A model generated the notes under the pieces. That model was not told the origin of the DNA. It saw only the letters and a list, made by a program, of their open reading frames with translations, and searched no databases. Below, piece after piece: positions 54,025 to 64,000 of a DNA stretch of 64,000 bases. The translations under genes and the position numbers were made by a program. The number at the start of each line of letters is the position of its first letter. Position 1 is the stretch's first letter. The DNA is from Tilletiopsis washingtonensis (Eukaryota > Basidiomycota > Exobasidiomycetes > Entylomatales), in contig NW_020312007.1 of the NCBI RefSeq assembly GCF_003144115.1, positions 153,898-217,897 of the forward strand, given 5' to 3'.

Positions 54025-56064
54025 ATGCCCGTCTGGTCAATCGAGCTCAACGCGACCAACACGTTCGGCGCAGTGGTGCTGCTGCTCGTCATGGCGATGA
54101 GCTCGACGTGGCTGCACTCGCACCACCAGCTGCGCCGGCGCGGCCTCAAGCCGCTGCCTGGCCCCTTCTCCATCCCTTTCATCGGCTGCGTGGGTGTGCC
54201 TCGCACGTACACTTGGCGCCACCTGGCCGCCTGGAGGAAGCACTACGGCCCCATCTACCGCGTCGTCAAGGGCCACGACACGTACGTCGTGCTGGGCACC
54301 ACCACAGCCATCACGGATCTGCTACAGCACCGCGGGTCCATCGTGAGTAAGAGTGCGCGAGTCAGAGTCAGCACTCGAGGCTGCGGGAGTCTGACTCCCC
54401 CCCGCAGTACAGCTGTCGTCCGCGCCTGATCATGGGCAACGATATGGCTGAGATGGGCCTCTCCATCCTCCTGACGCCCTATGGCTCGCTCTTCCGCAAG
54501 CATCGCGCGGCGATGCAGCCGGCCCTGACCAAGCCGAAATGCGCCCGGCTGCAGGGCGGCATCGACAAGGAGGTCCGCGTGCTGCTGCGTGACCTCGTCA
54601 AGAGCCCACTCGAGTTCCGCACGCACGTCGACCGCTACCATGTCTCGTCGATCGTGCAGATCATCTACGGCTTCCGCGTGCCCGATGCCAAGACGAGCCC
54701 TGACGTGCAGACCATGTGAGTCAGGTTCCGCGGCGAGCCTCAGGTAGCTCGCTGACGCTGACATGGCACCAGCCTCGAGATCAACGTGAGCGAGCTCGCT
54801 ACACGCCCCTCACGCCGACTGACGCGCCGGGGCAGGAACACTTGTTCGCAGCCGTGAGGCCAGGACACTGGCTCGTTGACGCATTCACCGTGATCGAGAA
54901 GCTGCCGACCTGGATTCTGCCCACGAAGAAAACCGGCATGCAGTGGCTGCTGGAGGCTCTAGACGTCTTCAAGCGCATGCTTGGCGAGGTCCGCGAGGCC
55001 GACCGCCACGGCGCGGCGCCTGACTGCTACGGGCTCGACATCATTCGCTCGCAGGCGGAGCCCAACGGTCTGAGCGACGACGAGGCGGCCTTCGTGTGCG
55101 GCTCGAGCTTCAGCGCCGGCAGCAACGCGCTGACCTCTGCGCTGCTGGTGGCGATGATGGCCTTCGTGCTGTTTCCCGAGGCTGCCGACAAGGCACGTCA
55201 CGAGATCGACTGTCTGGTCGGCAGCGACCGCTTGCCCACGCACGAGGATCTCATGAGCCTGCCATACACCGCCTCCTTCATCAAAGAGGTACCCACACCG
55301 CATGGCAGGCCTGATCCAGAAAGCTGATGCAGCTCACGTTGCAGCTCATGCGTTGGCGCCCGTTCGTGCCGGGCGGCATGCCACACCGCCTCACCCGCGA
55401 CGACGAGTACATGGGCTACCACATTCCCAAGGGCGCATTTATCCTCGGCAACACCGGTGCGTCTCTTGTGATCCCTCGCCTTGCCCTGCTAAGACCCCTC
55501 CTACGGCGCAGAGTCGAGCCACAACGATGAGGCCGTGTTCGACGAGCCGCACGCGTTCAAGCCGGAGAGATGGCTGCACCAGGGCGAGGCCGAGGCGATT
55601 CTCGACCTCGCTCACGCCAAGGACAAGCTCATGATCCACCCCTTTGGCTTTGTGAGCTTGCCTGTGCAGATCACATCACTACCGTATTCTTACTCCTTCG
55701 CGCAGGGCCGTCGCATCTGTCCCGTGGGTGGCTCATGCTGCGCGTTGGCTTGAGACAGCTGACGCCCACGTGCCCAGGGCATGAATCTCGCCATGCGCTC
55801 TCTCGGAACGAGCATCCCTGCGCTGCTTTGGGGCTTCGAATTCGCACATGCACTCGACGAGCAGGGCAACCAGATCCCGATCGATCCGCTGGCCTTCAGT
55901 GACACCGTGAGTTACCTGCAGCTCGTGCTGCGGTACTGTCGCTGATCCACCTGCAACAGCTGAGCTCCGAGCCGCTGCCTTTCAAGCTTACGATCACGCC
56001 GCGCTCCGAGGAGCGCAAGCGTGTGATGGAGGAGGAAGGCTGGGCCTCGCGAGTAGAGAAGTAG
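54025..56064 (+). CDS. Cytochrome P450 monooxygenase (microsomal type)
   Basis: Nine exons: 54025-54342, 54408-54715, 54773-54785, 54836-55288, 55345-55456, 55512-55651, 55706-55723, 55778-55906, 55960-56064; 531 residues. N-terminal membrane anchor (TFGAVVLLLVMAMSSTWL) then the proline hinge KPLPGPFSIPFIG. Later DRLPTHEDLMSLPYT, the ExxR motif as ELMR formed across the splice at 55288/55345, the PERW motif (AFKPERW), and the heme loop HPFGFGRRICPGMNLAM with Cys ligand, built from three exons including an 18-nt one. Exon 3 is 13 nt. The I-helix segment reads FSAGSNALTSALL, so the usual acid-threonine pair of AGxDTT is absent. It resembles basidiomycete OrdA/CYP-type oxidoreductases. Substrate unknown; no biosynthetic cluster surrounds it. 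It converges with TEL2, stops 70 bp apart. Confidence 0.9.
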
Positions 56065-56134
56065 CTCAAGTTCAGAGCGCGATCGCTATGAATGAATGAT
56101 TGGTGATGTCCGTACGTGCGTATACTCCTGCACG
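56065..56134. other. 70-bp convergent spacer, P450 / TEL2
   Basis: Only 70 bp separates the two stop codons, so the 3' UTRs very likely overlap and the transcripts are antisense to each other at their ends. Confidence 0.7.
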
Positions 56135-59100
56135 TCATCCTCCTTGCCTCAGAGACCGCATCTCATGGATGCGCAGTAGCAGAGCAGCGCTTGCTCGGCC
56201 CGCCCGTCCCATCGCGGCCGCAGACTGGCCTCGACTGTCTTCGCGCGCAAAGAGCTGCTGCGCCCAATCGCCCACGTCGATGAGCAGGCCGATTCGGCCG
56301 CGGAACAGCGACGCGCCGCCGTCCAGCTCCCAGACAGCGTCGAGGAGAACGAGCGCCAGGCTGGCCGCAGAGCCAGCGACGGCTTCGCGGCCGCTGTCGA
56401 GAGATGCCTGCTCCGAGTCTTGCAGAGGCGTGCGACAGACGGCCAATACCAGCTCGAGCAGCTCGGGTACGAGCTGAGCGCGGAAGGGAGGAGCGTGTCG
56501 TGCGGCGTGCGACATGACGGCCAGTGTGTCGAGCAGCCGCGAGACCATCGACGGCGCCAGCAGGCCGCCTGCCCCTGCCGCTGTCCGGCCGCGGCTTCCG
56601 ACGCTCTCGAGCGCTCGCCAGGTGTGGCCGATGAGAGGAAACAGGAACGCGCTGCCGGCGAGGTCTGCGTAGCGCTCGGTTGGACGCACGACGGCGCCAG
56701 GGAGCGTAGACTGCGCGCTGCGGGCGGTGACCGCGGAGAGGCGAGTCTGCGCCCGACCGAGCCGCAAAGCCTTCTCCTTCTGGATTGCGGGCTCGCGCGC
56801 CTCTCCCTCTTCGCGGGCTCGCATGGCGGCCGCGTGCGTCAGATCCTCAGCTAGAGCCTCGACCGTCGGCAAGGCGTCCGGCATCGGCGCCAGCCCCGAC
56901 AGCTCTCGCGTTGCGGTCGCCAACGCGATCAGCATCGCAGATCGCTGTGCTTGCGAATATTGGTGATGGAAGAACTGTTCGATGATCGCGCTGCGAAAGG
57001 GCCGCACTCAGCACAAAGCTCATCCCGTGCAGCTACTCTGGACTCACGGCGCGGCGAGACGCGGCGACGCCACAAGCAGAGCCGACAAGGCTTGCCCTCT
57101 CCGAGTCTCGAAGGCCTTCAGACTGTAGTTGTCTTGCATGCCGCAGAGCGCGAAGGCAAGATCGACGGCGTTGTCGTCGATCTCTCCGCCCCACCCTCGC
57201 TTCCTGCGCAGCAACGACGCTGCAGACTTCAGGCCCAGCCGGTTGGCAGAGCGGTCCTGCTCGCGCAAGAGAGGCGCAAGCTCGCCCACATAGACCGGCG
57301 TGCGCCGGCGCTTCTTCTTCGGCACGCCCATGCCGAACTCCTCCTCGTCCTTGGGCTTGCTGAGACCGGGTATCGCGTCCGGGCCAATGCCAAGCTCCTC
57401 CAGGCCCGCTAGAGGCATCTCGTCGCCAGAGGACGAAGACGAGTTGTCCTCAGAAGATGACGACGACGACCAGTCCGACATGCGCGAGACCAACGGCTTC
57501 GAACCGGTGCTTGGCTGCAGCGAGATTTCGCTATCGAGCTCGTCGTCAGATAGCGCCTGGATGAGAGGGCGCGACCGCTGCGGCGCTGGCACTCGTCTCG
57601 GCAGTGCCTCGCTGATCGGCGCTGACCGATGGCGAGGAACGACAGGAAGAGTCGCCGCAGGAGGCGGTGGCGGTGGCGAAAGAGAAGCGCCTAGGCCCAG
57701 CAGCTGTACGGCGTCGGTCGGCACGCCGCCTCCCACAAGCTGCGGCGCAGCATGCAGACGGCGGAGCGCTCTTGCCTCCGAGCGGCCGTCTCCAGGTCCA
57801 TCCCACAGAGCGCGACCAAAGGTCAGCGGCTTGCTTCCCGTCGCGCCCGATGCAGCAGCCTTGACGCTGACGAGCTCAGCAACGAGCATGCCGAGCCTGC
57901 GAATAGCCGGCTGGTTATGCTCGAGGTGCGCCGAGACGCCGCTGAGCAGATGCGAGTCGAAGGGCGTGGGTAACGGCAGGAGGATCACGAGCGTGGTCCA
58001 GTCTGTTCATGGTCTCGTCAGCGCAAGTGAATTCACGGGAGCGAGCACCGACACTCACAGAGAGAACGCTCGAGCGTGTCGCTGCGCACGCGCTGCGGAT
58101 TACCCCACGTCTTGAGCACCGCGGCCGCAAGCCTGCCTGCCTGGGCTGTGTCGGTGGCCAGCGACGCAAGAACGACACACATCGCGGTTGGCTTCACCCA
58201 GCTGATGCCTGAGAACAGGATGCTGTGAAGATCGTTGAGCGCATCGTCTTCACCCTCGCTGTCCGCCCACTGGACCCGCTCGCGCGTCTGGCGCGCATCG
58301 AGGCCGAAGAGAGACAAGATGGCCCTCGCCGCTTCGCGCTTTGCTGATGCTTCGGCCGAGGTGAAGAGTGTCCCTTCCTGTGACGACGCCCTCTCGCTGG
58401 CAGCCACAAGCCCGACATCGATCTTGCGGGCGAGGAAGCCAATCGCACCTTCCACGAACGATCTCCGCTTGAAGGGTGTCAAGGGGCCCAGCGCTTCTCG
58501 CCAGGCTCTGCGGTACATCTCGCTCCAGGGAGCTGAGCGCAGTGCAGTCCATAGAAGAGCAGGCCAGAATGCAGACGAAGACGAGAAGCCGGCGAGCTTG
58601 CTGAAGAGCGTGGCTGTGGCGGTGTCTGGCATGGCCGCCCGGTTGGCCCTGACGAGTATGAGGAGCGCGCTTTGCTCTCCGATGGACGCTGCGAATGCGC
58701 TGATCGTGTGCTCAAGGTCAGCTGGTGCCACATTGCTACATCAAGAAAGCACACTCACTCCTCGCGCCATGCCGGTGGCATGCCGCCTCGAGACCAGTTC
58801 GCGACGCGCGTCTCGAGACTGCAGATGGACTTGAGCGCCTCGTCCCAGAGCAGAGCGGACCGAGCGGGCGAGGTCTCCTTTGCAGCCTCGGCAGCGAGCG
58901 CGGTGAAGTCCAGCGCCGCAGGGATGCGATCAAGAACGATGCGCAGAGCGGCGCGCGTCTCGGGATGCTGGCCGAAGGGCGGCAGCCAGGCCTGCATGTT
59001 GCGGAGCGTGCTGTGCTGGATCGCTGCTGCGAACGAGCGGCAGTCCTCCTTTGCTGTCGGCCAGAACCAGCACTGTAGCAGCGGCTCCCATTGGCCGGCT

Positions 59101-59465
59101 TCACGCAGCACTGCGGCCCACGTCACGGCGAGCGAGGTGAGGAGCGCCGTCTGTACTTCTGCAACCAACGGCGGTCGCAACGCCGTGGTGCGGGCGCCTC
59201 TGAGGACGGAGCTGGGCGAAGCGGCATAGCGCTCGAGCCCCGGCGGGAGCGACATGCCTACGAGGTCGAGCGGCGTGCACAAGGCAGCGAGCAGCGCCTC
59301 GGCGGACGGCTGCGGCTCCTTGAGCGCACTGCGCAGACGCGTCAACACGGCCTCGTCTCGCGTGCCCGCGTCCTCATCGGCGATGCGGCTTGATGGGCGC
59401 AGAGCTGGCGTCGACCCGCTCGCTGCCGGCTGCTGCTCGCGGACCGACGGCCAGAGACCCTGCAT
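56135..59465 (-). CDS. TEL2: Telomere length regulation protein TEL2 (TELO2 family)
   Basis: Four exons in transcript order: 58759-59465, 58059-58699, 57048-58002, 56135-56990; 1,052 residues. TEL2 with Tti1 and Tti2 binds Hsp90/R2TP and stabilises newly made PIKKs (TOR, ATM, ATR-type kinases). The recognised core is in the second half: TLVILLPLPTPFDSHLL, then AIRRLGMLVAELVS, FGRALWDG, an acidic linker (LSDDELDSEISL, SSSSSEDNSSSSSGDE), and the helical C-terminal part VVRPTERYADLAGSAFLFPLIG. The N-terminal half is an alpha-solenoid. Acceptors at 58700-58702 and 56991-56993 were chosen because both give normal-length introns with CTGAC-like or pyrimidine-rich ends and keep frame; a nearer acceptor for intron 1 would make a 23-nt intron. 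It diverges from PBP1. Confidence 0.85.
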
Positions 59466-60348
59466 CGTGGCTGTTGTGGTGGGGAAGCAGGAGCAGCGCA
59501 CCGCGGCGCGGCAAGCCGAGCGGCGGAAAGCGTGGGAACAGGCCCACGTGATGCGGCACGGCCGCCGCACTCAAGAGGTGCCCCTAGACGGGCATCAAAT
59601 GGCTGCGGCGGCCCGGCGTCTGCTACGTGGGAACGAGAGAGGGACGGGCGCTCCAAGCGCCAGCCAGCTCTGCACGCTGCGATGCTGCTTCGTGTGGAGA
59701 AGAAGAAGGACGAGCCTGAGTGGCCGCCTCGTCTGGGCGAGCGGCTGCCCCAACGGCGAGCTCGCGCACGGCGCGCACGCAGCGAGCGAGGCGCGGCGGC
59801 GGTGCTCGCTGCTCCGCCGCCCTCGAGGCGTGCTGCTGCCGCGCCTGCGCCGTCGCCGCCGTGCGGCCGCCGGGGCTGCCGCTGCCCCGTCGCGCGCCGT
59901 GCGGCGCCCGTCCAGTCGAGTCTGGCATCTCCGATTGCCCGGCGATCCGCGCACCTTGCTTCCTCTCCATCCGACCCGCCGAGCTCCTGCACGGCCGTCG
60001 CTCCCCACTCCCCGCGCGCGACGCCGCTCGCTACCCGGTGCCTGTGTCAGCGCTGCGCCGCCCTTGCGCGCCAGCAGCTCCAGGCCCGCTGCAGCCCTCG
60101 GGTGCCCACCGGCGCACGACCTCTCGCTGCACGTGCACACCACGGCCGTCGGCGCTCCATCGCTGCTTGAGCACAGAGCAGCACGGTGCAGACACGACCA
60201 CCGCGCTGCAGCCCGCGCAGCTGTCTTGTGCGGCAGCTCGTCGTCTAGCGCTCTAGACTTCTAGTCTCCGCCGAGTCGTGTGCACGCACCGCGCACGCCC
60301 CACGTCGCTCCTTCTTCCAGAGCTTCCGGCTCACTCTCCACGCGAACA
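59466..60348. promoter_or_regulatory. Divergent promoter region, TEL2 / PBP1
   Basis: 883 bp between divergent start codons, very GC-rich with open frames in all six phases but no motif. No regulatory site can be assigned. Confidence 0.4.
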
Positions 60349-63300
60349 ATGACGACTTCCATGCGCGGAGGTCGCGGCGGCGGGCCGAAGCTCTCGTCGG
60401 GCTCGGCCAGCTCCTGGCGTGCCAACGGCGCCGGCGGCGGCCAGCCCGGCGGCGGGCAGCAGCGTGGCCCAGGCAACGGAGCACAGTCGCCGGGCGGTCC
60501 GCCGCACATGCAGCAGCAGCACGGCCAGCAGCACCCGAACCAGCAAAACCAGCAGTATAGCCAGCAGCAGCAGCACCCGCAGCAGCAGGCGCCGGGCTCG
60601 CGCTGGGCCAGCGGACCGCCGCGCGGCCCCCAGGGCGGTCAGCCGCAAGGCCAGGGCCAGCGTGGCCCTGCGAACCACCAGCAGCACCAGCAGAACAAGC
60701 CTGCGGCTGCTGGACAGTCGCCTGCGTCGTCGGCGTTCCCTGCGCTTGGCGCAAAGCCCGTGGTGCTCGATGCCGCCGCTGCCAAGATGCGCGAGCGTCT
60801 GACCTTCGTGCTCGCGTCCCTCGTGGTGAGTACAGCTTGTCTGCCTTGCAGCTAGGCATACAGGGGGCTCATCCAAGAATCGCGCAGGGCACGCCGGTCG
60901 TGGCCACTACGCACGGCGGCTTCAAATTCATCGGCATCCTGAGCGCCACGAGCCCTGACGTCGCCGATGTCGGTGTCGCGCTGTCTAGCGCCCAGGAGGT
61001 GCTGCCCGGCGGCTTCGGCCCGCTGCGCAAGCTGCTGATGATCAACGGCGAGGACCTGGACGACATTCAAGCGTCAGAGGTGCGCCTGGGTGAGGTGCAG
61101 AATGAGCCGCGCGACCGCGAGGGTGAGTGTTGGCGCGTGCATGGCGCGCGTGACACTGTATTGACATGGGCGCAGGCTTCCGCACCGACACGGAGATCTC
61201 CAAGACGGCGCTGGATGCCTTCGGTGGAGGTCGCACGCTGCAAAAGTGGTCAGACGACCCTGACCTCTCCCCGATCGAGGGGCCCTCCGGCGCTGGTGGC
61301 CTCGAGTCCATGACGAGCACTGGCGGCTGGGACCAGTTCAAGACCAACGAGGCCCGCTTCGGGCTCAAGACGGACTACCAAGACGAGATGTACACGACGC
61401 AGCTCGACCGCAGCGGCAAGGACTTCAAGGAGCGCGAGCGCGAGGCGGACCGCAAGGCCCGCGAGATCATGAACGTCAGTCGCATCGTGCTGGCCTGCCG
61501 CGTGCTCTGCTGAACCCATTACAGTCTGCTACAAGCAACTCGCACATGGCCGAGGAGCGTGGTCTTGCGGACTCGGGCATCACGGAGGAGGACCGGTGAG
61601 TCGCAGTCGCACCCGTCTTGTCGCCATCTGCTCACTCTTTGGCTTGCGCAGCTACGGCGCTGTGGTGCGCAACGCGAACGCATACGTCCCGCCTGCGCTG
61701 CGCCGCGCCGGTGCAGGCCCTGCTGCCGCACCTAAGGCAAACGGCAGTCCGGCAGGCCAGCCAGCTGCAGCCGCTGCGCCGCCCGCCGCAGCGGGTCTAC
61801 ACAATGACCCGGCCATCGTGGAGAGCAGCGCACCCATGCCGCCCTCTCTGCAGATGCAGGCGCCGACGCCGGTGCTCAGCAGCACGCCCGAGGGCGGCGA
61901 TGCGTCCAAGAAGGTGAGTCGAAGGTTCGCGCATGTTCGTGACACCTGCTGATCTTCTCGCCTCTGCCCAGCCTGGCGAGGGCAACCCGCTGATGGGCGA
62001 CTTCCGCGACTTTGTGAGCAAGGAGCGCGAGCGTCTCGAGAAGAAGAAGGCCGCACTGGCAAAGAAGGAGAAGGACGCGCGTCTGGCCGAGCTCAAGCAG
62101 TGGGGCGACAACTTCAAGCTCAAGACTCCGTCCTCCGGCGACGGCGCTGCTGCGTCCGCTGGCTCAGCCAAGAATGCATCGGGCGCAGCACAGGCAGCAG
62201 ACAAGCCGCGCGATCCGTCCGCACAAAAGAGTCTCAGCCCGCAGACCGTCCACGCGAACGACTCCTCGCGCCCGACCGGCGGCGAGCGCGCGAGCGGCAC
62301 CTCGTCCATGGTGCCGTCGCCAAAGGTTGCGCCGCGTCTGCTCGACGCCAAGGTCTCACTGGCTGGCATGACGATCCCGAAGATCCCGCCCTTCAATGCC
62401 GCAGCTGCCAAGAAGAAGGCGCCGCCGGGCGCGGCGTCGGCCTCGACGTCGCCCCAGATCGTGCCTGCGGCAGCGACGGCGTCTCCTGTGACGAGCAACG
62501 CAGGCGCCGCCGCCGCATCGACGAAGCTGAGCGCCAAGGCTAGCTCCTTCAAGCCCTTCAACCCTGCTGCTGCGGCCTTCACGCCGGGCGGCGCTGCGGC
62601 TGCCAAGAAGCCTGATGCGGTGCGTGTGCCTGACCGTGGCCAGCTGTATGCGCACCTGACTAAAGCGCGATGTCCTCTGCAGACGCCTCCCGCTGTGCCT
62701 CAAGCCCCGCTCAACCCCTTCTTTGGTGCGCGCTTCCTCAAGCGCCCCACTGCGCAGTCGCCGATCCACGTGCGCGAGGACTTCAACCCATTCAAGAATG
62801 GCAAGGTGCCCGAGGCGCCCGCTGTTGGTGAGGGCCACGCCGCAGTCAGCACGCAGACACTCCTGCTGACACGCTCCTGCTCAGGTCCGGTCTGGGGCTT
62901 CACTGGCAAGCCATACCGGCAGCTCTTCTCGACGATGCCGCCTGTCGGCCCTGCCGGCATGGGCATGGGCCCTCAGGTGCCCGTCGCCGGCTTCGACGAG
63001 TCCGCTGTCGGCATGCAGCCTGCTGGCATGCCGCACCCGCAGCAGATGGGCCAGCCGGGCGGACCGCATCCGCCGCCACACATGGCGCAGGGCCTGCCGG
63101 GCAGCCCGATGCCGCCGGGACAGGGGCCTGCGCAGGCCGGTCAGATGCAAGGGCCGCCGCACTCTGGCCCGCCTGGTGCGCCGGCGCCCGGCCAGCCGTT
63201 CGGCATGGTGTACCAGCCATATGGCCCGTACCGCTTCCACGGCCAGGTGAGTCGCCTTCTATCTCGCCACACCGCCAAGCGCTCGCCCTGATTGTCTTCG

Positions 63301-63989
63301 CAGCAGCAGCACCTCATGCAGATGCCGATGCCGCAAGGCGGACCTGTGCCGTACGGAGCGATGCCGCCGCACTTCATGTCGTTCTCGCCGCCCATGCCAG
63401 CGCACGGCGGGCCACGTGAGTGATGCGCAGAGACGCTACCTGACCACGCGCTCACGCTCGTCACAGCCGGCATGTACAGCCCGCAGATGGGCAACATGGC
63501 TGCGCCTGGCCCGCACGGCCAGTTCATGCCGCAGGGACCCGGAAGCCCGGGACACCCCGGTCCTGGCGCGCCGCCGAGCGCAGGAGGCGGTGCGCCGCCG
63601 CGGCCTGGGCAGGTGCCGCCGCACATGCAAGGCAAGGTGCCGCCGACGATGTTCTTCCAGCAGCCCAGTGAGTATCGCCCTGGCGTGTGTGCTGCACCTG
63701 AGCTCATGCAAGTGCAATAGTGCCGGGCATGACATACCCTGCGCCGTTCCCGCCCGGAGCCCAGCCGTTCCCGCCGGGATCGGCGCCGCCCATGGAGCCC
63801 GGGCAGCACCCGCAGCAGCAGCAGCACCAGCAGCACCACCCGCAGCAGGGTCAGCAGCAGCAGGGCCAGCAGGGCCCGCACCAGCCGCCGCAGCCGCAGC
63901 AGCAGCAGCAGCAGCCGCCTCACGGGCCGGCTGCGCAGCAGCAGGCCGCTCCGTCCACCGCGCCGCCGCAGCCGGCGCAGCAGCAGTGA
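60349..63989 (+). CDS. PBP1: PBP1/ataxin-2 homologue (LsmAD protein of RNP granules)
   Basis: Eleven exons: 60349-60825, 60888-61122, 61176-61474, 61525-61595, 61652-61913, 61972-62619, 62683-62827, 62885-63246, 63304-63415, 63467-63667, 63721-63989; 1,026 residues. N-terminal Gly/Gln-rich low complexity (1-125) with repeated QQQHPNQQNQQ-like units, the ataxin-2 Lsm fold (RLTFVLASLVGTPVVATTHGG, FIGILSATSPDVADVGVAL), and the LsmAD domain (GFRTDTEISKTALDAFGGG to RYGAVVRNANAYVPPALR). Then a charged helix (FRDFVSKERERLEKKKAALAKKE), Ala/Pro/Lys-rich linkers, and a Met/Pro/Gly/Gln-rich C-terminus ending QQPPHGPAAQQQ. Pbp1 binds Pab1, regulates poly(A) length and forms stress granules that restrain TORC1. 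A canonical PAM2 motif is not evident; the closest match is APLNPFFGARF. The intron 62620-62682 is 63 nt, in frame and stop-free. The stop lies 11 nt from the window end. Confidence 0.92.
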
Positions 63990-64000
63990 GGGCAGGCAGG

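Noticed and set aside
54025-56064. P450 as part of a biosynthetic gene cluster
   Set aside because: Neighbours are DPM3, a mitochondrial kinase and TEL2; no synthase, transporter or pathway regulator is adjacent.
1-64000. Transposons, virus-like elements, CRISPR arrays, tRNA or rRNA genes
   Set aside because: No reverse transcriptase, integrase, transposase, terminal repeats, spaced repeats or tRNA B-box consensus was recognised in genes or spacers. A covariance-model scan for small RNAs was not possible here.

Overview
The window is nuclear DNA from a GC-rich, compact fungal genome, most likely a basidiomycete. A yeast-like Ustilaginomycotina/Exobasidiomycetes genome is plausible, but this is inferred from style and not proven. 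I could build 25 protein-coding genes and all appear whole: 24 are spliced and one is a single exon. My models contain 103 introns, nearly all about 50-110 nt with GTGAGT- or GTGCGT-like donors and (T/C)AG acceptors, and every exon phase closes. I found no tRNA or rRNA, no transposon or virus-like element, and no secondary-metabolite or mating cluster.

Layout, left to right. A GA microsatellite fills the left edge (1-62). Then come DUS2 (tRNA dihydrouridine synthase), RPA34 (RNA polymerase I subunit) and a YqjM-class old yellow enzyme on +, aspartate aminotransferase on -, DPH3 on +, a 14-exon LisH/CTLH-like/WD40 protein on -, VPS55 on +, mitochondrial ribosomal protein bS21m on -, a Zn2Cys6 regulator on + after a 1.7-kb spacer, NAR1 on -, an alpha/beta hydrolase on +, an unrecognised disordered protein on -, and the giant nucleoporin NUP192 on +. 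Three minus-strand genes follow: eIF4B (TIF3), a farnesylatable YDJ1-type Hsp40, and spliceosomal CWF18. Next are a coiled-coil protein on + (its third intron holds a CT microsatellite with a 10-N assembly gap), an FAD/NAD(P) monooxygenase-like protein on -, CTF18 on +, a small secreted KRE9-like protein on +, a mitochondrial PDK/BCKDK-type kinase on -, DPM3 on +, a cytochrome P450 on +, TEL2 on -, and a PBP1/ataxin-2 homologue on + whose stop codon lies 11 nt from the right edge.

Most genes are housekeeping: tRNA modification, diphthamide, Fe-S assembly, clamp loading, nuclear pore, splicing, translation initiation, dolichol-phosphate mannose synthesis and endosomal traffic. They are not a functional cluster. 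The accessory-looking genes are the P450, the FAD enzyme, the Zn2Cys6 regulator, the KRE9-like secreted protein, the old yellow enzyme and the disordered protein. Divergent pairs share short presumed bidirectional promoters (180 bp for the kinase and DPM3), and convergent pairs end as close as 70 bp, so antisense 3' UTR overlap is likely.

I did not find a convincing undescribed system. The items most worth a second look are the 676-residue unknown protein, the uncharacterised FAD enzyme, the P450 with a changed I-helix, the LisH-WD40 gene with a GC-AG intron, the 4-nt first exon of eIF4B, paired alternative start codons that would give mitochondrial and cytosolic forms of DUS2 and the old yellow enzyme, and two in-frame stop-free introns in NUP192 and PBP1.
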